Assembly (NCBI RefSeq): GCF_001428335.1
Contig: NZ_LMSG01000004.1
Span: forward strand, 25,438-89,437
Source of the DNA: Arthrobacter sp. Soil762
Lineage (GTDB): Bacteria > Actinomycetota > Actinomycetes > Actinomycetales > Micrococcaceae
Reading direction: 5' to 3'
DNA: 64,000 bases
Numbering within the stretch: the first letter of the stretch is position 1; every line of letters starts with the position of its first letter. The position numbers and the translations under genes were made by a program. Of this stretch, positions 8,104 through 17,570 are shown one piece after another. The notes under the pieces are model-generated. The model ran no database searches. It was not told where the DNA came from and saw only the letters and a program-made list of their open reading frames with translations.

Positions 8104-10403
8104 TTGTGGTGACCTGCCCTTTCGAACCGCAGCTCGGCCGGAAGCTTGTTCCACTCGGCCTCCAGCTCACGCTCCGCGGGTGTGGGGATCAGCCCGGCGG
8201 GTGCGAAGACCTTCGACGGCCGGGCCTCGTCCTCGTTGTCAACGTTCGGCAACCCAGCGGAATGGTTGCGGAAGGCCTTGATGGTGGCCACCAAAGCCAT
8301 GGTAATGACGATGATGCTCAACACCACAAAGATGACGGACAGCCAGCCCTGGATGGCGGTGTTGCGCACCACGGCTTCCATGGCGGCAACGCTCTTGGCT
8401 GTGCCGAACTCGGTCTTGCCGTCCGCGAGTGCCTTGGTGAAGGCTGCGTTGTTGGCGAAGTAGCCGACGGCAGGCGTTGACGAGAAGATCTTCTGGTAGC
8501 TCGCGGTGATAGTCACCACGGCGGCGAACGCCAGCGGTACGGCCACGATCCAGAGGTATTTGAAGCTCCCCCGCTTGGCGACGATGGCCAGGCACACGGA
8601 CAGCGCGATCGCGGCCAGCAGCTGGTTGGCGATGCCGAAGAGCGGGAACAGCGTGTTGATGCCGCCCAGCGGATCGGTCACGCCCATGAGCAGCACGGCA
8701 CCCCAGGCGCCCACCATAACGGCGGTGCACAGCCAGGCTCCCGGCCGCCACGAGTGCTCCTTGAACTTCGGGATGAAGTTGCCGATGGAGTCCTGCAGCA
8801 TAAAGCGCGCAACGCGTGTACCGGCGTCGACCGCGGTGAGGATAAACAGCGCCTCGAACATAATGGCGAAGTGGTACCAGAACGCCATCAGGGCCGTCCC
8901 GCCGATGAACTGCTGCATGATGTGGGCGAGTCCCACGGCAAGTGTGGGCGCGCCGCCGGTCCGGGACACAATGCTTTGCTCCCCGACGTTGGCCGCCGTC
9001 TCCGCGAGCATGGCCGGGCTGACGTTGACCCCGGACAGGCCAAGGCCATTGACCCAGGCGGCCGCGGTTTCCACCGTGCCGCCGGTCAGGGCGGCCGGCG
9101 CGTTCATGGCGAAGTACAGCCCGCGGTCAATGGAGATGGCCGCGACCAGCGCCATGATGGCCACAAACGACTCCATCAGCATGCCGCCGTAGCCGATGAA
9201 GCGGGTCTGGCGTTCCTTCTCGATCAGTTTCGGGGTAGTGCCCGAGGAGATCAGGGCGTGGAAGCCGGATAGCGCCCCGCAGGCAATGGTGACAAAAAGG
9301 AACGGGAACAGGGCACCGGGGAAGACCGGCCCGTTGTCCCTGCTGGCGAACTCGCTGAACGCCGGGACAGTGATCTCCGGGCGGACCACGATGATGGCCA
9401 GTGCCAGCATCACGATCACGCCGATCTTCATAAACGTGGAGAGGTAATCGCGGGGAGCCAGGAGCAGCCAGACCGGGAGGATGGCCGCGATGAAGCCGTA
9501 AACAATGAGGCCCCACGCGATGGTCACCTTGTCCAGGGTGAAGAACGCGGAGCCCCATTCGGTCTCCGCCACCAGGCCGCCGCCGATGATCGCGGCCATC
9601 AGGAGTACAAAGCCGATCAGGGAGACTTCCATGATCTTGCCCGGCCGGATGTAGCGCAGGTAGACGCCCATAAACAGCGCAATCGGGATGGTCATGCCGA
9701 CCGAGAACACGCCCCACGGGCTTTCGCCCAGGGCATTAACGACGACGAGCGCGAGGATCGCCACGATGATCACCATGATCAGCAGCGTGGCGATCAGTGC
9801 TGCGGTACCGCCGATGACGCCCAGTTCTTCGCGGGCCATCTGGCCCAGGGAACGGCCGCCGCGGCGCATGGAGAAGAACATCACCAGGTAGTCCTGGACC
9901 GCGCCTGCGAGGACAACGCCGATGATGATCCAGATGGTGCCGGGGAGGTAGCCCATCTGGGCCGCGATGATGGGTCCGACCAGCGGGCCGGCGCCGGCGA
10001 TGGCGGCGAAGTGGTGGCCGAACAGCACGTTGCGGTCCGTGCGGACATAGTCCTTGCCGTCAGCCTTGTATTCCGCCGGCGTGGCGCGGCGGTCATCCGG
10101 CTTGGTGATGAGGCGTTCGATCACTTTGGAGTAGAAGCGGTAACCGATCAGGTAGGTACAGACCGAGGCAAAAACGAACCAGATCGCGTTGACGGTCTCG
10201 CCACGGACGATCGCCAGCATGAACCAGGCGACGCCGCCGAGCAGTGCGATGGCAGCCCAGAGGGCGATCTTGGCCGGGGTCCATTTCTTGTCCTCAGCCT
10301 CGCGGACGGCCTCATCCACGGCCGTTGGCGGAAGCTTCGGATCAGCGGTCAATGGGCCTCTTCCTTTCGCTGCACGTACCGGTTCGTCAGGCCTGCTGGC
10401 CAT
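8100..10403 (-). CDS. cstA: CstA-family carbon starvation / pyruvate transporter
   Basis: A 767-residue polytopic inner-membrane protein with about 16-18 hydrophobic segments. It carries the CstA signature (RNVLFGHHFAAIAGAGPLVG) after a soluble N-terminal stretch, plus GAVQDYLVMFFSMRRGGRSL. Family members import pyruvate or peptides when carbon is limiting; the Escherichia coli homologues CstA and BtsT carry pyruvate. A strong SD (AAGGAGGAGAC) precedes the ATG. It forms an operon with the overlapping ybdD-like gene. No clear regulator site was found upstream. Confidence 0.95.
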   Translation of the reverse strand: MASRPDEPVRAAKGRGPLTADPKLPPTAVDEAVREAEDKKWTPAKIALWAAIALLGGVAWFMLAIVRGETVNAIWFVFASVCTYLIGYRFYSKVIERLITKPDDRRATPAEYKADGKDYVRTDRNVLFGHHFAAIAGAGPLVGPIIAAQMGYLPGTIWIIIGVVLAGAVQDYLVMFFSMRRGGRSLGQMAREELGVIGGTAALIATLLIMVIIVAILALVVVNALGESPWGVFSVGMTIPIALFMGVYLRYIRPGKIMEVSLIGFVLLMAAIIGGGLVAETEWGSAFFTLDKVTIAWGLIVYGFIAAILPVWLLLAPRDYLSTFMKIGVIVMLALAIIVVRPEITVPAFSEFASRDNGPVFPGALFPFLFVTIACGALSGFHALISSGTTPKLIEKERQTRFIGYGGMLMESFVAIMALVAAISIDRGLYFAMNAPAALTGGTVETAAAWVNGLGLSGVNVSPAMLAETAANVGEQSIVSRTGGAPTLAVGLAHIMQQFIGGTALMAFWYHFAIMFEALFILTAVDAGTRVARFMLQDSIGNFIPKFKEHSWRPGAWLCTAVMVGAWGAVLLMGVTDPLGGINTLFPLFGIANQLLAAIALSVCLAIVAKRGSFKYLWIVAVPLAFAAVVTITASYQKIFSSTPAVGYFANNAAFTKALADGKTEFGTAKSVAAMEAVVRNTAIQGWLSVIFVVLSIIVITMALVATIKAFRNHSAGLPNVDNEDEARPSKVFAPAGLIPTPAERELEAEWNKLPAELRFERAGHHK

Positions 10404-10540
10404 GTCTCCTCCTTGAGATTTGGTGCTTCTGTGAGTTGCTCAAAGGCACCCTACCAACGCCGCACCAACGAGGAGGCGGCATTGTGCCCGCGCCGCGTGT
10501 CATTGCGGTGAACGGCGGGCGGGCGGCGCCGAGCGCACAA

Positions 10541-10573
10541 AAGCCCCCGTTCAGGGTTTCCTGGACGGAGGCC
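10541..10573 (-). terminator. Rho-independent terminator of the DUF1540 gene
   Basis: Read on the minus strand, GCCTCCGT pairs with ACGGGGGC (one G-T wobble), continued inward by CAGG/CCTG, and is followed by TTTTG. It lies about 30 nt past the stop codon. Confidence 0.7.
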
Positions 10574-10603
10574 TTCGTGACTAATCCCGAGCGGGAGCCG
10601 TGG

Positions 10604-10888
10604 CTACGCGTGTGCGTAAGTAAGGCAGTCCGCGTTGTCAGCGCCGGGGCCCACGTGGACTTCCGCAGCGTTGCACATCAGGTGGTCGTTGTGGACGCAC
10701 TCGGAGCGCTGGCATGCTCCGACATCCGCCAGGACCTTGGGCAGGCCGCCGTGCGTGCCGGTATCGATGAACGTGGCGCAGCTGGCGTGGTCTTTGCTCC
10801 CGCCAACCGTGATGGCGTGGGCCGTACAGCCTTCATGGTCATTAAACGAGCAACGGGTAACACTGCAATCGGCAACATGCGTTGTCAT
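10604..10888 (-). CDS. Duplicated DUF1540 cysteine-rich small protein
   Basis: A 94-residue cytoplasmic protein made of two DUF1540 units: CSVTRCSFNDHEGCTAH...C (residues about 8-38) and CQRSECVHNDHLMC...C (about 58-90). Each unit has four cysteines with intervening His/Asn/Asp, suggesting a metal-binding site. The function of DUF1540 is unknown. ATG 10888 is preferred over an upstream extension because AGGGAC lies just before it and the first Cys cluster follows immediately. It is monocistronic, with its own terminator. Confidence 0.82.
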   Translation of the reverse strand: MTTHVADCSVTRCSFNDHEGCTAHAITVGGSKDHASCATFIDTGTHGGLPKVLADVGACQRSECVHNDHLMCNAAEVHVGPGADNADCLTYAHA

Positions 10889-11026
10889 AAGAGGTCCCTC
10901 CGTACTTCGGCCGCCCGGGACGGACAGCGTGCTAAGCCCCACGGTAGGCCTGTTAGGCCCAATCAAAAAGACCCAACTGTGTGACCTAATTCCGGCCCTG
11001 CCCATTCGGCTGCCGCGGCAGACCGC

Positions 11027-13786
11027 TCAGGTCCCCACCTCCCGGCGGGACACCGGGAGCCTCGCCCGGGTAAACAGCCAAGCCAAGGCCGCACCGGTGA
11101 GCGGCACTGCGATCAGCAGCGCCACGAGCTGGAGCCAGGGAACGACGGCGGTCCGCGCCATCCCGGTGGCCGTCACCAGCAGCACGGCGGGCACTATCCC
11201 GGCAACACTTCCCAACACGGTTCCGAGCCCCGCCGTCATCAGCGCCTGGGAACCTGCGAGCGCCTTCCGCAGGCGCGGGGCCGCACCCACGCCGGCAAGC
11301 GTCACGTGGTCCTTCTGCGAGTCCGCCATGGACAGGCCCGTGGTGATGCCTGCCGCGCTGAGCGTGATCAGCGCGCCCAGGCCCACGATGGACCAGAGGA
11401 TCAGCGAGTCGTCCTGCTCCGGTCCGCGCTCGATAAGCGGGGTCCCGTAGCGGTCCTTGTAGATGCCGGCGAGCGCTTCGGACATTTTGTCCATCTGGAC
11501 GGCATCAGGGTAGGCGCTGAACTGGACCAGCAGCGCGCTGTCATCCACGCGCATTCCGGCCGTCGCTGCCGCCACGGGGGAAACTACGCCGTAGTACTGC
11601 ACCTTAACTGCCGGCTCCAGCACGGCCGCGGCAACTTCCGTCTGTCCCGTCTCCACGTAGCCCTGGAAGACACCAGTGGCCGGATTGCCCGGCGCGGGCT
11701 TCCGCATGTCCTTCGCCACCAGGGACGCGTGCCCGTCGCGGACGAACACGGGGTTGGTCACCACCATGCCACCGGCCGCCAACACGTCGCGGGCTTCGGC
11801 CGTGGGCACCGTTCCGAACAGCCTTTCCACGTCATCGGCCGTTCCGACGATGACGGAGTCAACACTTCCCTGCGTCTCGTACGGACGCATCGCTCCCTGG
11901 CAGCGCCAATCCTCCGGATCCCGGACACGCTGATGGCCGGCGGTCACGGGGCACGCGTTACCCTCGGGTGTGGCCAGCGAATATTGCAGGCAGCTCGTCG
12001 TCGGCGTTTGCGCTGGCGACGCGTCAGCCAGTTCGGGCCGCACGTCGCAGTTCCGGATGGCGGCCGTGCGCAACACGCTGGTCCATTCGACGGTGTCCAC
12101 TGCTCCATTCAGGGCGGACACCACCTCTGCGGGGTCGATCCGCAGTGGGTCCGGCATTGTTCCGTCAGCCAGTGGAGGCTGCCACACGGATAACGGCAGG
12201 ACTGCCTGGTTTTTCAACGCGGACCAGTAGTGGTTTTGCTGCTCGTTCGCCTGCTGGCTGGCGGCCAGCACCATGCCGGCACTGGCGAGGGCGGCGGCGG
12301 CAAGGACGGCGGCAACAGCTGGAACAGTACGGCCGCGGTTGCGGGAAGAGTCCCGGGCGGCCATGCGCGCAGCCAGCGGAAGGCGTCCGGCACGCTTGCC
12401 AAGGAACGCCACCACCTTGCCGGTCAGCAGGACCAGGGACGCAACGCCCAGTACCGCGCCACCCAGCAGGAACCAGAGAATCACCGGCGTCCTTGAGAAG
12501 AACACATCAGGGTCTTCGCTGCTGACGGCAAGCCATGAGCCGACGGCAAGTGACACGGCAGCCACTCCCAGCAGGACAGTACCCACCACGGTGGACGATT
12601 TGCCGGCCGACGCCGGCGCCCGCCCAGATTTGAGCGCGCCCAGAACGGCCTGCCGCGCCACCTGCCGCGCGGGCGCAAGGGCAGCCAGCAGACAGGCGAC
12701 ATAGCCCATAACCATCACAAGGACCGTCAACAACGCGTCCGGATGGAAGCCCGGGAAACGGACCGATCCGCTCAGGCGTGCCACGATTACCACCGCGGCG
12801 GCCGCTGCCAGACCCACAGCGGCGCCGGCTGCTACGCCAACGCCGCCGAGCCACAGACCGGCCGCCATCACCACCGAGCGGATGGTGGGGCTTTCGGCCC
12901 CCGTCGCGGCGAGCAGGGCCAGCTCCCGGACCTGTCCCTTGGCGCCCACGGCAAACGCGGCTCCCGCCAACAGCCCCACCTCCAGCAATGCCAATGCGCC
13001 CAGCAGCGCCCCGGCCGCGTAGGTGGTGAGCGGCAGCGCCGCGCTGGTTGAGGTGGCCTTGATGGCCGACACGGTTGGCTCGCGGACAGCAGAGTCCGGT
13101 GGAACCGGAAGACTCATGTCACCCTGGCCGGGCTTGAGGTAAACGATGGAGTTGCTGTCCGAATAGCCCGCATCGCGGAGCGTTCCGACCGCAACAAACG
13201 TCCCGGCCGACGTCGCCAGCTCCTCCCCCAGTCCCAGACCGAACCGCTCCAGCAGCCCCGGCGACACGAGCATCTCGGCATCAGTCCCGGGGGCCCTGCC
13301 GTCCAGCAGGGTGTATTTTCCGGCAAATGCCGGGGCCAGGGCGTCCACCGCTCGGCCCATCACACGCACGTCCGCCGCACCCGACTCGGCGGTGAGGTCG
13401 AGGGTGGATTCTGTGAGCACGTCGTAGCCGGCTGGAATCGCGTCCTGCGGATCAGTCGGCGTGAAGTCCGGGTTGCTTTCCCAGTCATTCGTGGTGATGC
13501 GCAGCTCTTCGACCGGGTCCTGGACCATGGCTCCATTTGCCATGGGCATGGGCCGGAACCGCGCCTGCGTGGTGCCGAGCTGGTACTGCACGCGCTCGGC
13601 GGCGGTCTCCTGGGTGCTCTGGACCAGTGTGACCGCCCCCGTCATTGCGGCCACGGGGAGCATGATCAGCAGGACGATTAGAAGGGACCGCCCTTTGTGG
13701 CGGCGGATATCGCGCCGCGCCATCCGCACGGCGACGCGGAAAGCCTGCCGGCGCCCGCCGGGCGCCGGGTCGAGGGTGAGGGCCAC
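11027..13786 (-). CDS. ABC transporter permease, two FtsX domains (MacB/LolC type)
   Basis: A 919-residue membrane protein. The N-terminal helix at about 25-47 (SLLIVLLIMLPVAAMTGAV) is followed by an extracytoplasmic domain. A three-helix FtsX block covers about 290-420 and a further helix group about 430-560. A second periplasmic-type domain and a terminal three-helix FtsX block (about 790-910) follow. This duplicated layout is typical of actinobacterial exporters of antimicrobials or lipids. The GTG at 13786 is 1 nt after the ATPase stop, which sets the start. The frame continues upstream to 13906 but that is inside the ATPase gene. The substrate is unknown. Confidence 0.88.
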   Translation of the reverse strand: MALTLDPAPGGRRQAFRVAVRMARRDIRRHKGRSLLIVLLIMLPVAAMTGAVTLVQSTQETAAERVQYQLGTTQARFRPMPMANGAMVQDPVEELRITTNDWESNPDFTPTDPQDAIPAGYDVLTESTLDLTAESGAADVRVMGRAVDALAPAFAGKYTLLDGRAPGTDAEMLVSPGLLERFGLGLGEELATSAGTFVAVGTLRDAGYSDSNSIVYLKPGQGDMSLPVPPDSAVREPTVSAIKATSTSAALPLTTYAAGALLGALALLEVGLLAGAAFAVGAKGQVRELALLAATGAESPTIRSVVMAAGLWLGGVGVAAGAAVGLAAAAAVVIVARLSGSVRFPGFHPDALLTVLVMVMGYVACLLAALAPARQVARQAVLGALKSGRAPASAGKSSTVVGTVLLGVAAVSLAVGSWLAVSSEDPDVFFSRTPVILWFLLGGAVLGVASLVLLTGKVVAFLGKRAGRLPLAARMAARDSSRNRGRTVPAVAAVLAAAALASAGMVLAASQQANEQQNHYWSALKNQAVLPLSVWQPPLADGTMPDPLRIDPAEVVSALNGAVDTVEWTSVLRTAAIRNCDVRPELADASPAQTPTTSCLQYSLATPEGNACPVTAGHQRVRDPEDWRCQGAMRPYETQGSVDSVIVGTADDVERLFGTVPTAEARDVLAAGGMVVTNPVFVRDGHASLVAKDMRKPAPGNPATGVFQGYVETGQTEVAAAVLEPAVKVQYYGVVSPVAAATAGMRVDDSALLVQFSAYPDAVQMDKMSEALAGIYKDRYGTPLIERGPEQDDSLILWSIVGLGALITLSAAGITTGLSMADSQKDHVTLAGVGAAPRLRKALAGSQALMTAGLGTVLGSVAGIVPAVLLVTATGMARTAVVPWLQLVALLIAVPLTGAALAWLFTRARLPVSRREVGT

Positions 13787-13787
13787 G

Positions 13788-14525
13788 TCAGTTGCCAGCC
13801 TGCGCGAAGAGCATGGCGGGATCGTGCATGGCAACTGCCTGGTCCACGATCCGGCCGTCCCGGAGGAACACCACCCGGTCAGCCCACGCGGCATGCCGGG
13901 CCTCATGGGTCACCAGCATCACGGCCGCACCGGCATCGGCACGTCCGCGAAGCACCTCCATAACGCCATGGCCGGTGGTGGAATCCAGGGCTCCCGTGGG
14001 TTCGTCGGCCAGGATCAGCCGGCGGTCGCCCACGATGGCCCGCGCGATGGCCACCCGCTGCTGCTGTCCGCCGGACATCTGGTCCATAAAGCGGTCCGCG
14101 AGTTCCGGGATGCCCACCTGCCGCAGCGCATCGAGGGCCTGGCGTTGCGCCTTCCTGGTGGCCGTCCCATCCAGCTCCAGCGGCAGCGCCACGTTCTCGG
14201 CAGCCGTCAGGGTGGGGACAAGGTTGAAGTCCTGGAAGACGTAGCCGACGGCGCGGCGGCGCAACCGGGCGAGTTCGTTCAGTCCCAGCCCGCCCAGGGG
14301 TGTCGATTCCACAAAGACACCGCCCGACGTCGGCCGGTCAAGTCCCCCGGCCAGCGCCAGGAGGGAGGACTTCCCGGAACCTGACGGACCCATCACGGCG
14401 ACGAACTCGCCGGCCCTGATACTCAGGTCTATCTCGCGCAACGCGGCGACCGCCGTCGCGCCTTCACCGAACGTCCTGCTGACCCTGGCGAGTTCCAGGA
14501 CCTGCTGCGGCCCCTGGACGCTCAT
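13788..14525 (-). CDS. ABC transporter ATP-binding protein (MacB/LolD type)
   Basis: A 245-residue ATPase with Walker A GPSGSGKSS, Q-loop GYVFQDFNLVP, signature MSGGQQQR, Walker B LILADEPTGALD and an H-loop in MLVTHEARHA. It is the partner of the downstream FtsX permease. The ATG overlaps the PadR stop by 4 nt, and translation of the permease follows after 1 nt, so all three genes form one operon. The PadR regulator probably controls expression in response to the exported compound. Confidence 0.93.
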   Translation of the reverse strand: MSVQGPQQVLELARVSRTFGEGATAVAALREIDLSIRAGEFVAVMGPSGSGKSSLLALAGGLDRPTSGGVFVESTPLGGLGLNELARLRRRAVGYVFQDFNLVPTLTAAENVALPLELDGTATRKAQRQALDALRQVGIPELADRFMDQMSGGQQQRVAIARAIVGDRRLILADEPTGALDSTTGHGVMEVLRGRADAGAAVMLVTHEARHAAWADRVVFLRDGRIVDQAVAMHDPAMLFAQAGN

Positions 14526-15133
14526 CGGCGGATGTCCGCGATGAGCGGGGCAGCCTCTTCCACAGTGACCCCGTTGGACGATTTGCGTGGTGAGGCCTGG
14601 CCTGCGGCCTGCGCCTGCTGCAGCATCCGGGCCTCGCAAAGATCCAGCCAGCGGACCTCCGCTTCCGTCTGGAAGATCAGTGAATCCAGCACCAGCAGCC
14701 AGGCGGTATCCGCCGCCCGCTGGTTGGCGGCCGTGTCGCGCCGGGCCTTGGTGTAGTCCTGCAGCGCCCGGATGGACGCCACCCGCTGGGCCTGGATGAT
14801 GGCCTGCACATCCACGCCCGGCAGCGTGACAGCGAGCGCCAGTTTGATGGCCAGCTCGTTCCGGGGCGGGTTGTTGCGCTCCACGGGGGCGGCAAACCAG
14901 TTCTGCACTTCCGCCTTGCCGGCGGCGGTGATGCTGTAGACCACGTGGCCTTCGCCGTCACTGCCGTCCTTGCTGACCAGGCCGTCGCGTTCCAGCCTGT
15001 CCAGCGTGGTGTATACCTGCCCGATGTTCAGGGGCCAGGTGGACCCGGTGCGGTTCTCGAATTCAACCCTGAGCTGGTAGCCGTAACGCGGCTGGTCCTG
15101 CAGCAGGGCAAGGAGGCTGTGGCGGATGGACAT
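14522..15133 (-). CDS. PadR-family transcriptional regulator
   Basis: A 203-residue repressor with an N-terminal winged helix (SIRHSLLALLQDQPRYGYQL, then the wing in LVSKDGSDGEGHVVYSITAA). The C-terminal helical dimerisation domain spans about 95-180. The start is set by SD TAGGAGC before ATG. It is the first gene of the PadR/ABC operon. PadR proteins usually repress their own promoter and a linked efflux system until a ligand binds. An 11-bp inverted repeat at 15161-15192 is the likely operator. Confidence 0.9.
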   Translation of the reverse strand: MSIRHSLLALLQDQPRYGYQLRVEFENRTGSTWPLNIGQVYTTLDRLERDGLVSKDGSDGEGHVVYSITAAGKAEVQNWFAAPVERNNPPRNELAIKLALAVTLPGVDVQAIIQAQRVASIRALQDYTKARRDTAANQRAADTAWLLVLDSLIFQTEAEVRWLDLCEARMLQQAQAAGQASPRKSSNGVTVEEAAPLIADIRR

Positions 15134-15160
15134 GATGCTCCTAGCGGTGGCGTCAGCGTC

Positions 15161-15192
15161 GGTATGCACGGACCCCAAGACCCGTGCATACC
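15161..15192 (-). promoter_or_regulatory. Probable PadR operator (11-bp inverted repeat)
   Basis: GGTATGCACGG (15161-15171) and CCGTGCATACC (15182-15192) are perfect inverted copies 10 nt apart, centred about 43 nt upstream of the PadR start. A TATACG -10-like box lies just upstream on the minus strand, so bound protein would block transcription. Confidence 0.6.
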
Positions 15193-15252
15193 GCGTATAG
15201 AGTGAGGCTAACCCAGTCCGCGGCCCAAAGCAATACTCAGTATCTACCCGGC

Positions 15253-16236
15253 CTACATAACCAGCAGGACCTTGCCCACATGGTCGCCGCTGTCGAAGTA
15301 CCGATGGGCGGCCGCAACCTGGTCCAGCGGGAAGGTCTTGGCCACCAGCGGGCGGATCCGGCCGTCCGTGATGAGGGGCCACACGGATTCGCGCACTGCG
15401 TTCATGATGGCGCCCTTTTCCGCCACCGGGCGTGGCCTCAGTGCCGTGGCAACCACTGCCGCACGCTTCCGCAGGAGCTGGCCAAGATCCAGTTCCCCCT
15501 TGGCCCCGCCCTGCAGGCCGATGACAACGAGCCGGCCGTAGTCAGCGAGCGCATCGACGTTCTGCGCCAGGTACTTGGCACCGACGACGTCGAGGATCAC
15601 GTCGGCACCCTTGCCGCCGTTCTGCCGCCGCAGGCTGTCCGGAAAGTCCTCTTCGGTGTAGTTGATGGCGATGTCTGCTCCCAGGAACGCCTTCGCGGTC
15701 CCCACCTTTTCCGCGGTTCCCGCGGTGGTGGCCACCTTGGCGCCGAAGGCCTTGGCCATCTGGATGGCCATGGTGCCGATCCCGCCGGTGGCGCCGTGGA
15801 TCAGGACCGTCTCGCCCGCCTGCAGCTGCGCCGTCATGATCAGATTGGAGTAGACCGTCGCTGCGACTTCCGGCAGCGACGCAGCGGTGACCACATCAAC
15901 GCCGTCGGGAATCCTCAGGACCTGTTCCGCCGGCACCGCAACCTGCTCCGCGTAGCCTCCGCCGGACAGCAGAGCCACCACTTTGTCACCCACGGAGAAC
16001 GCTTTGGTGACGCCCGGACCGAAGCCCGCGATCCGCCCGGAGACTTCCAGCCCGGGGATCTCGGAGGCGCCGGGCGGAGGAGGGTAGTAGCCCCTGCGCT
16101 GCTGCACGTCCGCGCGGTTCAGGCCGGCGGCAACGACGTCGATCAATACCTCACCGTGCCCGGGCACCGGAGCGTCCACGTCGCGGACTTCCAGCACCTC
16201 CGGACCGCCAGGCTCTGATATGTAGACGGCTTTCAT
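15253..16236 (-). CDS. NAD(P)H quinone oxidoreductase (PIG3-like, zinc-free MDR)
   Basis: A 327-residue medium-chain reductase. The GroES-like domain covers about 1-110 (AAGLNRADVQQRRGYYPPPP, a PIG3/QOR signature). The Rossmann domain begins with GATGGIGTMAIQMAKAFG at about 145 and ADVILDVVG follows. It lacks the cysteines of zinc alcohol dehydrogenases, consistent with a quinone or enal reductase using NADPH. ATG 16236 has a GGGAG SD; upstream extension is unlikely. It stands alone between the PadR promoter region and tRNA-Ser. Confidence 0.88.
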   Translation of the reverse strand: MKAVYISEPGGPEVLEVRDVDAPVPGHGEVLIDVVAAGLNRADVQQRRGYYPPPPGASEIPGLEVSGRIAGFGPGVTKAFSVGDKVVALLSGGGYAEQVAVPAEQVLRIPDGVDVVTAASLPEVAATVYSNLIMTAQLQAGETVLIHGATGGIGTMAIQMAKAFGAKVATTAGTAEKVGTAKAFLGADIAINYTEEDFPDSLRRQNGGKGADVILDVVGAKYLAQNVDALADYGRLVVIGLQGGAKGELDLGQLLRKRAAVVATALRPRPVAEKGAIMNAVRESVWPLITDGRIRPLVAKTFPLDQVAAAHRYFDSGDHVGKVLLVM

Positions 16237-16345
16237 GGAGAACTCCCGTTTTCTAGCTGATTCGTGCCCCAGAACCAGTGTGCACCGGACGCACGGCAGA
16301 CTCTGTTTTGTTGCAGCCAACTGCCTATGAAACACTACTCGTTAG

Positions 16346-16433
16346 GGAAGGTTGTCCGAGCGGCCGAAGGAGCTAGTCTTGAAAACTAGTGTGCGGTAAC
16401 CCCGTACCAAGAGTTCGAATCTCTTACCTTCCG
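16346..16433 (+). tRNA. tRNA-Ser (anticodon TGA)
   Basis: An 88-nt class II tRNA. Acceptor GGAAGGT/ACCTTCC, anticodon stem CTAGT/ACTAG with loop CTTGAAA (TGA at 16380-16382), a long variable arm, discriminator G. It reads UCA and probably other UCN codons. Confidence 0.96.
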
Positions 16434-16439
16434 CGAATG

Positions 16440-16482
16440 AACCCCGGTACGCCACGTGATGGCGGGCCGGGGTTCTTCGTTT
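16440..16482 (+). terminator. Terminator after tRNA-Ser(TGA)
   Basis: AACCCCGG (16440-16447) and CCGGGGTT (16467-16474) form an 8-bp stem followed by a CTTCGTTT tail, directly after the tRNA. Confidence 0.7.
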
Positions 16483-16579
16483 AACGGGCTCGCGGGCCGC
16501 CACACCGGAACCATTGAAACTGTCGGAGCCCGAACATAGGGTCGTTCCTGTTGCCACCCATCGACAGAAAGAGCTCACC

Positions 16580-17347
16580 ATGCCTGCACCCGAGATCACC
16601 CCCGGCGCACCCTGCTGGATCGACCTCATGACCTCAGACATCACCAAAGCCCGCGAGTTCTACGGCGAACTCTTCGGCTGGGAGTACGAGACCGGCGACG
16701 AGGAGAAGTACGGCGGCTACACCACCGCACGCAAGAACGGCAAGACCGTGGCCGGGCTCATGCAGAAGGATGAGGGCCAGGCCGGCATGCCGGACGTTTG
16801 GTCCACATACCTCCGCTCGGACGACGCCGAGGCCACCGCCTCCGCCGTCACGGCCAACGGCGGCCAGGTTCACATGCCGCCCATGGATGTTCCGGAGCAG
16901 GGCCACATGGCCATCTTCGGCGACGCCGCCGGCGCGGCCGTCGGCGTGTGGCAGCCGCGCGAAATGAAAGGGTACGAGCTCGTGGCCGAGCCCGGCACGG
17001 CCGCGTGGCACGAGCTCCACACCAAGGACTACGACGCCGCCGTGAAGTTCTACCAGGACGTGTTTGGCTGGGAAACTTCTGTCTTGAGCGATACGCCCGA
17101 ATTCCGGTACACCACCCTGGGTGCCGGGGACTCCGCCAAGGCAGGCATCATGGACGCCTCCGGCTACCTGCCGGCTGAGGTTCCCTCCAATTGGCAGGTC
17201 TACTTCAACGTCGAAGATGCGGACGCGTCGATTGAGAAGGCCGTTTCGCTCGGAGCCACCGTGGTCGACGGCCCGGACGATTCCCCGTTCGGGCGCCTCG
17301 CCACCCTGACCGACCCCACTGGAGCCATGTTCAAGATCGTTGCATAA
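16580..17347 (+). CDS. Two-domain VOC (glyoxalase/bleomycin-resistance fold) protein
   Basis: A 255-residue protein with two tandem VOC modules. Module 1 is at about 8-125 (PCWIDLMTSDITKAREFYGE; FGWEYETGD). Module 2 is at about 135-250 (WHELHTKDYDAAVKFYQDVF; ending LTDPTGAMFKIV). Family members bind small molecules or act as metal enzymes. The exact role is unknown, though such proteins are often annotated as hydroxylases or CFP-30B-like. ATG 16580 follows AAAGAG. It is monocistronic, between tRNA-Ser and a strong terminator. Confidence 0.85.
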   Translation: MPAPEITPGAPCWIDLMTSDITKAREFYGELFGWEYETGDEEKYGGYTTARKNGKTVAGLMQKDEGQAGMPDVWSTYLRSDDAEATASAVTANGGQVHMPPMDVPEQGHMAIFGDAAGAAVGVWQPREMKGYELVAEPGTAAWHELHTKDYDAAVKFYQDVFGWETSVLSDTPEFRYTTLGAGDSAKAGIMDASGYLPAEVPSNWQVYFNVEDADASIEKAVSLGATVVDGPDDSPFGRLATLTDPTGAMFKIVA

Positions 17348-17364
17348 GTAAATTCCTTCGACGA

Positions 17365-17411
17365 AATACCGGCCGGCAGCTTCCCTTGAAGCTACCGGCC
17401 GGTATTGTTTT
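17365..17411 (+). terminator. Strong terminator after the VOC gene
   Basis: AATACCGGCCGG (17365-17376) and CCGGCCGGTATT (17395-17406) form a 12-bp perfect stem. The loop side contains a further AGCTTC/GAAGCT pairing, and the tail is GTTTTG. Confidence 0.85.
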
Positions 17412-17570
17412 GCCCCACGGACGTTTCGCCAAATGCACCCACCATCAATCCTGCGTTCATTCGGCGCTGCTTTGCTGTGCCGGACACCACCTGATCACGC
17501 GTGTTGTCCGGCCATTGTCCGTAGGTACTACCCGGACACACTCCATCGGGTCCCCTACCGGGACACCCCT

